Positions 34,032 to 44,800 of a DNA stretch of 64,000 bases are shown here, piece after piece. The stretch lies in NCBI RefSeq assembly GCF_900101435.1, contig NZ_FMZH01000004.1, forward strand, positions 126,615-190,614, given 5' to 3'. This DNA is from Pedobacter soli. Lineage in GTDB: Bacteria > Bacteroidota > Bacteroidia > Sphingobacteriales > Sphingobacteriaceae. A model generated the notes under the pieces. The model did not search any database, was not told the origin of the DNA, and was given only the letters and a program-made list of their open reading frames with translations. Position numbers and translations under genes: made by a program. Each line of letters opens with the position of its first letter. Position 1 is the first letter of the stretch.

Positions 34032-34140
34032 AAAACGTTCTAATGTCAAAAAACAATTGAGTTAACTATTTCTTAAACGTTTCGCAAAGTGATTAAAGCA
34101 TCCGACCGCTGTCACTTTGTCGAATAAACAGAACAATCAA

Positions 34141-37100
34141 ATGTATAAAAATTATACTAAAAATTTTTGTATGCCCCCGGGCTACGCCTTTAAATTAAGT
34201 TTAGCTATGAAATTAGCAGCGGTGTTGCTCTTCGTAACGATTATGCAGGTTGGTGCAACCGGATTTGCACAGAATATCAATTACCAAAAAAAGAGTGCTT
34301 CACTCAAACAGGTGCTTAACGAAATCAATAAGCAAACTGGTTACAGTGTGGTATGGTCGGCAAAAAAAGCCAAAAATTTAATGTTAACTGAGCTCAGCTT
34401 TAAAAATGCTAGTTTACAAACTGTGCTCGAAAAATGTCTTGAAGGACAGCCTTTGTCTTATGTTATCGAAAATGGAGTTGTTGTAATCCGTACAAAAGTG
34501 CCAGCGGTACAACCCATCATTGAATCGGCCAGGGCATTTATCGATTTAAAGGGACAGGTGGTAGACGAAAATGATGTTCCCTTGCCCGGCGCGAGTATCA
34601 GGGTTAAAAACGGCAACAAGCAAACCATTTCAGGGTCAGATGGTAAGTTTGTTTTAGCAGGAGTTGACCGTGGAGCAATACTTTTGGTAAGCTATATAGG
34701 TTATCAGGAGAAAGAGGTTAGCGTAACTTCATCTGAGATGACAATCCGTTTAAGTACCAAATCATCCGAACTCAACGATGTAGTGGTAGTAGCTTACGGT
34801 AGTCAGTCTAAAACCAGGCTTACCGGTGCCGTTGCGCAGGTAAGTGGCAAAGATTTGCAAAACAGGCCGATTACCAGAATCAGTCAGGCACTTCAGGGCC
34901 AGGTAGCCAATCTAAATATCGGCGCAACTACGGCCGGTGGGGCTCCTAATGCTACCCAAAGTTTAAACATTCGTGGTTATACCGGATTGGGAACTTCTGG
35001 CGGGCCGCTAATTGTTGTAGATGGTGTTCAGGGGGTTGATATCAACAGCATAAACCCTGATGATATAGAGAATATCAGTGTTTTGAAAGATGCGGCATCT
35101 GCTGCAATTTATGGATCCAGCGCGCCTTATGGAGTAATACTCATCAGTACCAAAAAGGGTAACAAATCCTCAGCGCCAACCATTTCCTATAACAATAACC
35201 TTTCCATATCAGAGGTAATTAATTTACCTACAATGGTTAATTCGCTTGATTTTGCCACCATTTATAACGAAGCTTTTGCCAATGCACAAAGAGCGGCGTT
35301 TTTTGATGGACCAACTATTCAGCGTATTAAAGATTATCAGGCTGGCATACTTACTACCGAAACCATTAAAAACCCCGCGCCGAATACCAACGAATATTTT
35401 TCGTGGAATGCCGGAAATGCCAATAACGACTGGTTTAAAATTTATTATAAAGACCATGCTTTTAGCCAGCAGCACAATATGAGTGTAAATGGTGGTTCTA
35501 ACTCATCAACCTACTTTGTTGGGGCAGGGTATAATGACAGGAACGGTATGTATAATTATGGAGATGACAGTTACAAACGTTATAACCTGCGGGCTAATCT
35601 GAGTTCTGATGTAACCAGCTGGCTTACGTTTAATTTACGCACTAGTTTCTCCCGTCAATTGTTTAATTCTCCAAATTTGTACGCCGGCCAGACAGGTGGA
35701 GGAGATCAGGCGTATATGCATCAGATTGCCCGTAAATTCCCTACAGTTGCCGTATACAATCCTGATGGCAGGTATTCGGATGAGAGCAACATCCTGCTTC
35801 ATGAAGAAGGTGGCCGGAACAACCAGATTACCGATCAGGGATTGTTAAGTGGAGAGCTTAACTTTAAACTTGCTAAGGGTTGGACAGCTACTGCTAACTA
35901 TACTTTTGATGCACAGTATTACGACCAAACTTCACATTTAAAAACTTTATACACCTTTTTGCCCGATGGTTCTCAGAAAACAGTAGGAGGAACTACACCA
36001 AACTCTTTCGGCCGTTACAACGAACGCAATCAGCATGAGGTAGTTAACGTATTTTCGAAATATGAGAAGCAGTTTCAGGATCATTATTTTAGCATCCTGG
36101 GTGGTTACGTAAGCGATTATGTTGGTTTTCAGTCCTATTCAGCCAGCAATAGCAATCTTTATTCAGATAATATTCCATCACTTTCTACCGCCTACGGTAC
36201 TACACCATCCATATCTGATTTGGTTCGTAAACTGAGCTCACAGGGTGCTTTCGGAAGAATTAACTACAATTACAAAGAAAAGTATCTCTTAGAACTTAAT
36301 GCCAGATACGATGGAACTTCGCGCTTTTTGGAAAATGTACGTTGGAAACTTTATCCAGGTGTTTCGGCGGGCTGGAATATTGATAAAGAATCGTTTTTTG
36401 AGCCAGTTAAAAAATATGTAAACACCTTAAAGTTCAGGGGGTCTTACGGGCAACTTGGAGATCAGGTATTTTTAGATACCAATTATTATCCGTTTTATCC
36501 AAGCTTAGGTACTTCCAGACCAACAGCTACCAGCTGGTTATTTGGAGGTACCCAACAAGCGTCAGTAGCATTACCGGCTTTGGTTAACGATCAGTTAACC
36601 TGGATTACCAGCTCTACATTAGATTTTGGTGCCGATGCAACCTTTTTCAATAACCGGTTAAGTGCTTCGTTCGATTGGTATATCAGAAAAGCTACTGATT
36701 TTGCCGGTCCTTCGGCTGCATTACCAGCCATTTTGGGTACAACCCCACCTAGTGTAAACAACTCAGCCATTAAAACAAAGGGTTGGGAACTTTCATTGGC
36801 CTGGAGAGATAAAATCGGATCTGTTAGTTATGGTTTAAAAGGGGTATTAAGCGATTATACAGCTAAAGTTACCCGTTATCCTAATCCAACAGGGCTTTTA
36901 AATACCTGGTACGAAGGATTGGATATGGGCGAAATATGGGGTTACGAAACTGTTGGCCTTTTCCAAAGTGTTGCAGAAATTGCCGGTGCACCTTCACAAA
37001 ACCTGATTTACAATGGACCCTTAACACCTGGCGATGTTCGCTATGCTGATCTTAACGGCGATGGAATAATTAGTCCCGGAGCTTCTACCGTATCCAATCC

Positions 37101-37617
37101 CGGCGACCGTAAGGTAATCGGAAATTCAACTCCGAGATACAGTTATGGTGTTACGGCTGATGCCAGCTGGAAAGGTTTTGATGCCATGATTTTTGTACAG
37201 GGAGTAGGAAAAAGAGATGTAGCCATTGGCGGCAACTATTTCTGGGGAATTGTAGGAGATGAATGGCAGAGTTCGTTGTTTACCACTCATTTAGACCGGT
37301 GGACGCCACAAACACCAGACGGCTATTATCCGAAATATTACATGAGCAGCGAAAACAATAAAAACCAGCAGACCCAAACCAGGTACCTGCAAAATGGTGC
37401 GTATTTAAGGATTAAGAACGTACAATTAGGCTATACCCTGAACAAAAGCCTGGTCGAAAAACTGAAACTGGGCCGTGTAAGATTTTACCTCAGTGTAGAA
37501 AACCTGGCTACCATTACGAAGTTTACCAAAGCGCTTGATCCTGAACTTTTCTTGTCATCAGGAAAGGTGTACCCAATGCAGAGAAATTACTCTGCAGGAT
37601 TGAATGTTACTTTTTAA
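34141..37617 (+). CDS. SusC/RagA TonB-linked outer membrane transporter with STN domain
   Basis: A ~1158-residue outer-membrane barrel importing oligosaccharides with its SusD partner. After a signal peptide (KLAAVLLFVTIMQVGATGFAQ), an STN domain (~50-115, LKQVLNEINKQTGYSVVWSAKKAKN) marks it as a transducer talking to FecR. Next come a carboxypeptidase-regulatory-like domain (~125-205, LKGQVVDENDVPLPGASIRV), the plug (VVVVAYGSQSKTRLTGAV, then SINPDDIENISVLKDAASAAIYG) and a C-terminal barrel ending RNYSAGLNVTF. The upstream-most in-frame start is a TTG at 34117; the ATG at 34141 is chosen because it leaves a normal signal peptide. No hydrolase gene adjoins the pair, so the ligand is open. Confidence 0.93.
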   Translation: MYKNYTKNFCMPPGYAFKLSLAMKLAAVLLFVTIMQVGATGFAQNINYQKKSASLKQVLNEINKQTGYSVVWSAKKAKNLMLTELSFKNASLQTVLEKCLEGQPLSYVIENGVVVIRTKVPAVQPIIESARAFIDLKGQVVDENDVPLPGASIRVKNGNKQTISGSDGKFVLAGVDRGAILLVSYIGYQEKEVSVTSSEMTIRLSTKSSELNDVVVVAYGSQSKTRLTGAVAQVSGKDLQNRPITRISQALQGQVANLNIGATTAGGAPNATQSLNIRGYTGLGTSGGPLIVVDGVQGVDINSINPDDIENISVLKDAASAAIYGSSAPYGVILISTKKGNKSSAPTISYNNNLSISEVINLPTMVNSLDFATIYNEAFANAQRAAFFDGPTIQRIKDYQAGILTTETIKNPAPNTNEYFSWNAGNANNDWFKIYYKDHAFSQQHNMSVNGGSNSSTYFVGAGYNDRNGMYNYGDDSYKRYNLRANLSSDVTSWLTFNLRTSFSRQLFNSPNLYAGQTGGGDQAYMHQIARKFPTVAVYNPDGRYSDESNILLHEEGGRNNQITDQGLLSGELNFKLAKGWTATANYTFDAQYYDQTSHLKTLYTFLPDGSQKTVGGTTPNSFGRYNERNQHEVVNVFSKYEKQFQDHYFSILGGYVSDYVGFQSYSASNSNLYSDNIPSLSTAYGTTPSISDLVRKLSSQGAFGRINYNYKEKYLLELNARYDGTSRFLENVRWKLYPGVSAGWNIDKESFFEPVKKYVNTLKFRGSYGQLGDQVFLDTNYYPFYPSLGTSRPTATSWLFGGTQQASVALPALVNDQLTWITSSTLDFGADATFFNNRLSASFDWYIRKATDFAGPSAALPAILGTTPPSVNNSAIKTKGWELSLAWRDKIGSVSYGLKGVLSDYTAKVTRYPNPTGLLNTWYEGLDMGEIWGYETVGLFQSVAEIAGAPSQNLIYNGPLTPGDVRYADLNGDGIISPGASTVSNPGDRKVIGNSTPRYSYGVTADASWKGFDAMIFVQGVGKRDVAIGGNYFWGIVGDEWQSSLFTTHLDRWTPQTPDGYYPKYYMSSENNKNQQTQTRYLQNGAYLRIKNVQLGYTLNKSLVEKLKLGRVRFYLSVENLATITKFTKALDPELFLSSGKVYPMQRNYSAGLNVTF

Positions 37618-37644
37618 CCAACAAAAATATTAAAGGATACAATC

Positions 37645-39402
37645 ATGCAAAACAGAATATATATCACAATCCTTATGCTGGCACTGTTTCTGGCTGCCTG
37701 TAAAAAGGATTTTTTAGATAGAACACCAGAAACAAGCATTAGTGAGGCCGAATTCTGGAAAACACAAAACGATTTACAGCTATATGTAAATAACTTTTAT
37801 ACCGCATTTCCCTCAACAATAGGCGCTTTTGGTACAATTGGCCCGTACGGTTTAGATGCTGATGATGGTAGCGACAATATGATTACCATGTCGGTAAACG
37901 GCAATATGAACGGCGTGCGTATCATACCAAGCTCAGGTGGCGGATGGGCCTACGGCGATTGGAGTACGCTTAGAAACATCAACTACTTTATGGTAAATTA
38001 CAATAAAGTGAATGCCAGCTGGGATAATCAAAAAACCTATGTGGGCGAAGCTTTGTTTTTTAGGGCATGGTTCTATTTTAGCAAGTTGCGCCAGTTTGGC
38101 GATTTGCCTTGGGTGAATAAACCTCTCGATATTACTTCTGGTGAACTTAAAACACCAAGATTGTCAAGAGCTGTGATTGTCGATTCTATCATGAACGACC
38201 TCGATCGTGCAGTACAATATCTGCCTTCAAAGGCATCAGCACAAGCTTCCAGGGTGAATAAACAGGTTGCGCAGTTGTTTCAGGCACGCATAGCACTTTT
38301 TGAAGGTACCTGGGAAAAGTACCATGCAGGTACAGCTTTTGGTGTTAACGGTTCCGACGGAACTAAATTTCTGCAAAAAGCGGCAACAGTTTCAGCCGAT
38401 TTGATTGCCAACCCAGGTGGTTATGCTTTAGTGGCTACCCCCGGTACAGATGGCTATTGGCGCATATTTAATCAGGTTAACTACAGCTCAAACACGGAGG
38501 TGATGTTATGGCGGCAGTATGATTTGAATATTAACGGAGGACATTACTGGCATAGGTATACCAATACAGGTGCCGGAAGGGGCTTAACCAAAAACCTGGT
38601 TGATTATTACCTCTGTACTGATGGTAAGCCTATTACTGGAAATGCTTTATACCAGAGCGATGCAACCTTATTAAATGTGGTTAAAAACCGCGATCCACGC
38701 ATGGCGCAAACCATCTACATTAATGATGGCAATCATATTGTAACCAATAACAGGCCTAATGGTGCAGCGCCAAATATTTTTGATGTGCCAACTTTTTCGG
38801 CACCGAACGAGCAGAAACCAGCTACCGGTTATCAGGTTTATAAAGGCCATGATCCTGATTATAACCAGCAACAGGACCGCGGAACATCGGGCTATATCAT
38901 TTTCCGTTTTGCAGAGGCTTTGCTCATTTATGCCGAAGCTAAGGCAGAATTGGGCAACATTACCCAAAACGATCTCGATATTAGCGTAAACAAACTCCGT
39001 GCAAGGGTAGGCATGCCCAATATGTTACTCGCAGCTATTACAGCCGATCCAAAATGGGAGTTTCCTGCTTTGAGCCCTGTTATTAATGAAGTAAGGCGCG
39101 AGAGGAGGGTAGAACTGGCTTGCGAAGGCTACCGTAAAGACGATATATTCAGATGGGCTGCTGCCGATGAGCTGATTGTGGGCTGGAAACCAAAAGGCGC
39201 TAAAATAGCCCAGTGGACCGGTGTGGTAGATTCAAAGTACCTAACTAGTTACCCGGTTGATGAAAATGGCTACATCGAGCTATTTAAAACCAACCTGGCT
39301 ACAGGATACAAATTCAATTTGCTGCGCGATTACCTTTCGCCAATTCCGACAGATCAGATGGTGCTTAATCCGGATATTAAACAAAACCCGGGCTGGCAAT
39401 AA
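37645..39402 (+). CDS. SusD/RagB surface glycan-binding lipoprotein
   Basis: A 585-residue lipoprotein with a lipobox at LFLAAC (Cys19) followed by KKDFLDRTPETSISEAEFW, the characteristic SusD N-terminus. Four TPR-like helix pairs should surround the ligand site; GEALFFRAWFYFSKLRQFGDLPWV at about 134-157 and the C-terminal EVRRERRVELACEGYRKDDIFRWAA and LSPIPTDQMVLNPDIKQNPGWQ are family hallmarks. It acts as a lid on the SusC barrel at the outer surface. It starts 27 nt after susC and ends before a good terminator. Confidence 0.95.
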   Translation: MQNRIYITILMLALFLAACKKDFLDRTPETSISEAEFWKTQNDLQLYVNNFYTAFPSTIGAFGTIGPYGLDADDGSDNMITMSVNGNMNGVRIIPSSGGGWAYGDWSTLRNINYFMVNYNKVNASWDNQKTYVGEALFFRAWFYFSKLRQFGDLPWVNKPLDITSGELKTPRLSRAVIVDSIMNDLDRAVQYLPSKASAQASRVNKQVAQLFQARIALFEGTWEKYHAGTAFGVNGSDGTKFLQKAATVSADLIANPGGYALVATPGTDGYWRIFNQVNYSSNTEVMLWRQYDLNINGGHYWHRYTNTGAGRGLTKNLVDYYLCTDGKPITGNALYQSDATLLNVVKNRDPRMAQTIYINDGNHIVTNNRPNGAAPNIFDVPTFSAPNEQKPATGYQVYKGHDPDYNQQQDRGTSGYIIFRFAEALLIYAEAKAELGNITQNDLDISVNKLRARVGMPNMLLAAITADPKWEFPALSPVINEVRRERRVELACEGYRKDDIFRWAAADELIVGWKPKGAKIAQWTGVVDSKYLTSYPVDENGYIELFKTNLATGYKFNLLRDYLSPIPTDQMVLNPDIKQNPGWQ

Positions 39403-39479
39403 ACATAGGGACATTCGTTTTACAACGTAATCAGTATGCCCGAAAAACAAAACCTTTATTGGAAAAGGTTGGTTAGTTA

Positions 39480-39515
39480 GTGTCTCCGGTTTTCCGGAGG
39501 CACTTCTTTTTTTGC
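39480..39515 (+). terminator. Rho-independent terminator after susD
   Basis: GTGTCTCCGG and CCGGAGGCAC form a stem with one mismatch around a TTTT loop, followed by TTCTTTTTTTG. It closes the sigma-fecR-susC-susD region. Confidence 0.85.
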
Positions 39516-39617
39516 TTAAATAATTATTTGGATGCTAAAAACATTTCTTTCCAGATTTCCACAATGCTTGCGATTACAAGCTCCATTTCATAGTTTTGAA
39601 CTATGCAGGAGCTTTCA

Positions 39618-39785
39618 ATGTCGTTACAAATAGATTTGATGGAATTAAAGGCCAGATACAGCTTTATTATGGAAGAGCTCGATGCGCTGTTCGCCGATGC
39701 ATACCTGTCTAAAATTGGCGCAAAGCAAAAGCTGGCCGATGAAATGCTGCGCGAAATTGAACGCATACTAAGCAAAGCTGAATAA
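39618..39785 (+). CDS. Small hypothetical protein
   Basis: A 55-residue, charged, probably all-helical protein (IDLMELKARYSFIMEELDALFADAYLSKIGAKQKLADEMLREIERILSK). I do not recognise a family. The frame is open from an ATG at 39603, but the ATG at 39618 is preceded by AGGAG with 6-nt spacing, a better start. Its heptad-like leucines suggest a short coiled coil. The next gene (VOC protein) begins 25 nt later on the same strand, so they may be co-transcribed. Confidence 0.5.
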   Translation: MSLQIDLMELKARYSFIMEELDALFADAYLSKIGAKQKLADEMLREIERILSKAE

Positions 39786-39810
39786 CTACTAATCCATTAA
39801 ATTTATTGCC

Positions 39811-40203
39811 ATGATAAAATATAGCTATACCATTTTATATGTAACCGATGTAGAAAAAGCTATTCTTTTTTATGAAAATGCTTTTGGTTTTCAGCGTAAA
39901 TTTATCACCCCTGAAGCTGATTATGGCGAATTATTGACCGGCAATACCACATTATCATTTATTACCAAAACATTGGGAAATGCCAACCTGAAAAATGGTT
40001 TTTTAGCCAGTAGCTTAAATGAAAAACCGTTTGGAATTGAGTTGGGCTTCGCTACGCCAGATGTAGATACCGTAATCAAACAGGTTGTATCGGCCGGTGG
40101 CACAATTTTAGAAGAACCCAAACAAAAGCCATGGGGACAAACCATCGCTTATGTACGCGATTTAGATGGCTTTTTAATCGAGATCTGTACCCCAATGGGG
40201 TAA
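39811..40203 (+). CDS. VOC superfamily (glyoxalase-like) protein
   Basis: A 130-residue cytoplasmic protein with one pair of beta-alpha-beta-beta-beta modules. It begins YSYTILYVTDVEKAILFYENAFGFQRKF, the usual VOC opening, and ends TIAYVRDLDGFLIEICTP with the conserved Glu that serves as a metal ligand in active members. The family covers glyoxalase I, antibiotic-binding and dioxygenase proteins, so the reaction cannot be assigned. A repeat element lies immediately downstream. Confidence 0.85.
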   Translation: MIKYSYTILYVTDVEKAILFYENAFGFQRKFITPEADYGELLTGNTTLSFITKTLGNANLKNGFLASSLNEKPFGIELGFATPDVDTVIKQVVSAGGTILEEPKQKPWGQTIAYVRDLDGFLIEICTPMG

Positions 40204-40211
40204 TAAATAGA

Positions 40212-40315
40212 ATCGTCATTTCGACTGGAGCCATCCGGTTTTCTCCGGTGGCGAAATGGAGAAATCTTTCTATACAGATTTCTCAACTCCGTTGCACTCC
40301 GCTCGAAATGACGAT
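40212..40315. repeat. 104-bp nested inverted-repeat element (REP/MITE-like)
   Basis: The ends ATCGTCATTTCGA and TCGAAATGACGAT are perfect 13-bp inverted repeats. An inner pair GAGAAATCT (40259-40267) and AGATTTCTC (40276-40284) is also perfect. The whole can fold into a cruciform. It does not encode a transposase. Elements beginning CGTCATTTCGA are familiar as dispersed intergenic repeats in Sphingobacteriaceae, recalled knowledge that was not checked here. Confidence 0.75.
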
Positions 40316-40762
40316 GCCTTTAGGAGTTGCTTCCACATACCTAACCCCGAAAGGATCGACAGTTATCAGTTAAGTTTATGTCATCTTAACTTTAATAAAT
40401 TCCTGAGTACAAGAATTTCAAAATTTAAATTTGATTGCTTTTTTAGCTAATCACCTTGATTGTAGCACTAAAATCAGTTCGATTTTATCTTGTTTTCAGT
40501 AAAACCGCTCCAAAACTTCATGTTTATTGCCATAATAGGTTCTTTTTGCTGTAAAAGTTAATCCTTGCCACTTTAAACCTGAATTTCAACTTCATTTAAA
40601 CTTCATAAATCTGTATTTATTTCGCTATCGAATTAAATCACTGCGTAACCCTGAATTATTGAACCTGCATCATGCCGTTTAACGGTATTGTAAATGATGA
40701 AGCGGTTGGCAAAGGAAAACTAATGAAAAAAAATAAATCAGATAACTAGTCAAAAAAACAAG
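40316..40762. other. 447-bp gap upstream of the RND efflux operon
   Basis: No gene is seen. The region is AT-rich and should contain the efflux promoter. A perfect interrupted palindrome CCGTT-T-AACGG at 40675-40685, 78 nt before the adaptor start, is a candidate operator. No TetR or other local repressor gene accompanies the operon. Confidence 0.4.
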
Positions 40763-41845
40763 ATGAAGAGAAATGTAATGTGCCTCGCTTTGAGTGCTTT
40801 GCTTTACGTAACAGCGTGTACATCCAAAAAAGAAGAAAAAGAGGAAGTAGCTACTTACGCGGTAACCAGTCCGGTAAGAATGGATACTTCGTTTACCAAA
40901 GAATATGTTTCGCAAATCAAATCGGTGCGGAATATCGAAGTAAGGGCGCAGGAAAAGGGCTACCTGCAGAATATTTATGTAGATGAGGGACAGCATGTTA
41001 AAGCTGGTCAGCTTTTGTTCCGCATTATGCCTAAAGCTGCCCAGTCTGAACTGGCCAAAGCACAGGCAGAAACAAAATCTGCTCAAATTGAGCTCGAAAA
41101 CACCAAGTTACTTTCCGATAAAAATATTGTTTCTAAAAACGAGCTGGCCATGGCCAAGGCAAAACTGCAATCAGCAAATGCCGAAACCGCGCTGGCTAAA
41201 TTTCATTTATCCAATACAGAAATCAGGGCACCTTTCGATGGTACCATCGACCGTATTCCTTTAAAACTGGGTAGTTTGGTTGATGAGGGCGCTTTATTAA
41301 CCAGCCTTTCTGATAACAGCCAGGTGTTTGCCTATTTCAACGTTTCGGAGCCCGAATACCTCAATTATCAAAGTGCGGCAAAGGTAAAAGGACAGCAGGA
41401 AGTAAGTCTTTTATTGGCCAATAACGAATTGTTAAAAGCCAAAGGTAAGGTAGAATTAATTGAAAGCGAATTTGATAACGAAACCGGAAACATCGCTTTC
41501 AGGGCCAGGTTCAATAACGCCGATAATCTGCTTAGAAATGGCGAAACCGGTAAAATACAGATGGTGGTGCCTTTAAAAAATGCATTGGTTATCCCACAAA
41601 AAGCAACTTACGATATTCAGGATAAGACTTACGTTTTTGTAATCGATAAAAACAATAAAGTGCACTCGAAAGCCATTACCCTGGCAGGCGATTTACCCGA
41701 CTTATACATTGTTGGTGATGGCATTGATGTAGGTGATAAGATCCTGCTTGAGGGCGTACAGAAAGTTAAAGATGATGATAAGATCGCTTTCAAATTCCAG
41801 CAGCCTCAGGATGTGATTAAACAATTGAGATTGAAAACAGAATAA
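40763..41845 (+). CDS. RND efflux periplasmic adaptor (membrane fusion lipoprotein)
   Basis: A 360-residue AcrA/MexE-like adaptor joining the inner-membrane pump to the outer-membrane channel. Its lipobox is VTAC (Cys19). The order is an outer biotinyl-lipoyl half (EVRAQEKGYLQNIYVDEGQHVKAGQLLFRI), a helical hairpin (~90-145, rich in Ala, Lys, Glu and Gln), the second lipoyl half (IRAPFDGTIDRIPLKLGSLVDEGALLTSLSD), then beta-barrel and membrane-proximal domains (LRNGETGKIQMVVPLKNALVIPQKATYD). It is the first gene of a three-gene tripartite pump operon with gaps of 23 nt and an overlap. Confidence 0.93.
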   Translation: MKRNVMCLALSALLYVTACTSKKEEKEEVATYAVTSPVRMDTSFTKEYVSQIKSVRNIEVRAQEKGYLQNIYVDEGQHVKAGQLLFRIMPKAAQSELAKAQAETKSAQIELENTKLLSDKNIVSKNELAMAKAKLQSANAETALAKFHLSNTEIRAPFDGTIDRIPLKLGSLVDEGALLTSLSDNSQVFAYFNVSEPEYLNYQSAAKVKGQQEVSLLLANNELLKAKGKVELIESEFDNETGNIAFRARFNNADNLLRNGETGKIQMVVPLKNALVIPQKATYDIQDKTYVFVIDKNNKVHSKAITLAGDLPDLYIVGDGIDVGDKILLEGVQKVKDDDKIAFKFQQPQDVIKQLRLKTE

Positions 41846-41868
41846 TCTAAATCCTCCATACTTATTTT

Positions 41869-44800
41869 ATGTTTAGTAAATTCATACAAAGGCCAGTCCT
41901 TTCTATCGTAATATCGCTTGTTATTGTGTTTTTGGGAGTGTTGGCCATCAGCTACCTGCCTGTTACGCAATTCCCGTCTATCTCACCACCCAAAGTAAAC
42001 ATTACGGCCGAGTATCCGGGAGCCAATAACGAGCTTTTAATTAAATCGGTTGTTATCCCTTTAGAGCGTGCGCTTAACGGGGTACCCGGAATGAAATATA
42101 TTGCATCCGATGCCGGTAATGACGGTGAGGCTTCTATCCAGGTGGTATTTAACCTGGGTACCGATCCTAATCAGGCTTCGCTTAACGTGCAAAACCGGGT
42201 AGCCGCGGTTACCAATAAACTGCCGCCTTTGGTGGTACGCGAAGGGGTAAAAATTACCCGCGAGGAGTCTAACATGTTAATGTACATCAACCTGTACAGT
42301 AAAGACCCTAAAATGAACCAGAATTTCTTGTATAACTATGCCGATATCAATCTGCTTTCTGAGCTGAAAAGGGTTGATGGGGTAGGTTTTGCCGATATTT
42401 TGGGCGACAGGGATTATGCTATGCGGATCTGGTTAAAGCCCGATCGCATGCAGGCTTACAAAATTTCGGTTGATGAAGTAATGAAGGCGCTTGATGAGCA
42501 AAGTTTAGAAGCTTCGCCGGGTAAAACAGGTGAAAGTTCGGGTAAACGCTCGCAGGCATTTGAATACGTGTTGAAATATTCGGGCCGTTTTAATACCAAA
42601 GAGGGTTATGAGAATATTGTGTTAAGGGCAAGTGCCAATGGCGAATTACTTCGTTTAAAAGATGTGGCTGATGTTGATTTTAGTGCTGCTGCTTACAATT
42701 TATATTCTACCTTAAACGGAAAAGCTTCTGCCGCGATTGTTTTAAAGCAATCGTATGGTAGTAATGCTACGCAGGTTATTAAAGATGTTAAAGCCAAAAT
42801 GGCTGAGATTAAGGCCAGTTCATTTCCTAAAGGTTTAGATTACGAAATCAGTTATGACGTTTCTAAATTCCTCGATGCATCTATCGAAAAGGTTATTCAC
42901 ACCTTGGTAGAGGCTTTCATTTTGGTAGGTTTGGTAGTATTCCTGTTCCTTGGTGATTGGCGTTCGACTTTAATTCCGGCCATTGCCGTTCCCGTATCGT
43001 TGATTGGTACTTTCGTATTCATGCAGTTCTTCGGCATTACACTCAACTTAATCACCTTGTTCGCTCTCGTACTCGCCATTGGGGTAGTAGTAGATGATGC
43101 CATTGTGGTAATTGAGGCAGTACACGCCAAAATGGAGCACGACAGGCGACTTTCGGTACTTAAAGCTACACAACAAGCCATGAAAGAAATTGGCGGGGCA
43201 ATTATTGCCATCACCTTCTTAATGGCATCGGTATTTATTCCGGTTGCGTTTATGTCGGGTCCCGTAGGTATTTTTTACCGTCAGTTCTCTATCACCATGG
43301 CTACGGCAATTATCCTTTCAGGTATTGTGGCTTTAACGCTTACCCCTGCATTGTGTGCCATTATGCTTAAAAATAACCATGGCAAAGGCAAAAAGATGAT
43401 GATCGATCGCTTTTTGGATGGTTTTAACAATGGCTTTGCCAAGCTTTCGGGTAAATATGAGCGGGTGCTGAGTAAAGTGGTAAGCCGCAGGATCTTAACT
43501 TTCGGTGTGCTGGTTGCTTTTTGTTTGGGTGTTTGGGGTTTAAGTGGTACCGTTCCTTCAGGTTTTATTCCCAATGAGGATCAGGGTATGGTATATGCCA
43601 TTATCCAAACCCCTCCGGGATCTACATTAGAACGTACCGACCAGATTGCCGAAAAACTGCAGAAAATGTGCGAAGAGATTGACGGTGTTAAATCGGTTTC
43701 CTCATTGGCTGGTTACGAAATCCTTACCGAAGGTACAGGCTCTAACTCAGGTACCTGTTTAATTAACCTGAAAGACTGGGACGAACGTAAACACTCGGCA
43801 GTAGAGATTATTGAAGAGCTTGAAGAGAAATCAAAATCTATCCCGGGGGCAACCATCGAGTTTTTCCAGCCACCGGCAGTGCCAGGTTATGGTGCAGCGG
43901 GCGGTTTCGAACTTCGTTTACTGGATAAAGCAGGTAGCGGCGACTATAAAAAAATGGAAACCGTAGCCAACGATTTTGTAAAAGAACTGAATAAACGTAA
44001 AGAACTGTCATCGGTATTTACCTTCTATAGCGCCAGTTTCCCGCAATACATGCTTAATGTAGATAATGATATTGCTCAGCAAAAAGGAGTGAGTATTGAT
44101 AATGCCATGAATACGCTGTCAACCTTTGTGGGTAGTAACTACGAAACCAGTTTTATTAAGTACGACAGGCAGTATAAGGTAATTGTGCAGGCTTTACCGC
44201 AATACCGTGCCCTGCCAGAAGATATCCTGAAGTTATCGGTTAAAAACGACCGTGATGAAATGGTACCATTCTCGGCCTTTATCAAAATGCAAAGGGTTTA
44301 CGGGCTTTCAGAAATTACCCGACATAACATGTACAATGCTTCGGAGATTAGCGGTCAGTCGGCACCAGGTTACAGCTCGGGCGAGGCCATTAAAGCCATT
44401 ACAGAAGTAGCCAAGAAAACCCTGCCAAGGGGATTTGGTATCGATTGGGCTGGTATTTCTAAAGATGAGGTATCGCGCGGTAATGAAGCCATTTACATCT
44501 TCCTGATTTGTTTGGGCTTCGTTTACCTGGTATTGGCCGCACAGTATGAAAGTTTCATTTTGCCGCTTTCGGTAATTCTTTCTTTACCAGCAGGTATTTT
44601 CGGGGCATTTGTATTCCTTAAATTATTGGGATTAGAAAATAACATTTATGCGCAGGTAGCCATGGTCATGCTGATTGGTTTGCTGGGTAAAAATGCGGTG
44701 CTGATTGTAGAGTTTGCTACGCAGCGGCACGCGCAGGGGGCATCGGTATTTAAAGCAGCTATGGAAGGCGCTACGGTACGTTTCCGTCCAATCTTAATGA

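Noticed and set aside
39524..39775. 83-residue minus-strand frame opposite the small protein at 39618
   Set aside because: Low-complexity serine-rich product typical of an antisense shadow; the plus-strand frame has the better start and composition.
40131..40450. Short frames through the inverted-repeat element
   Set aside because: They run through the 104-bp palindromic repeat and lack any conserved pattern.
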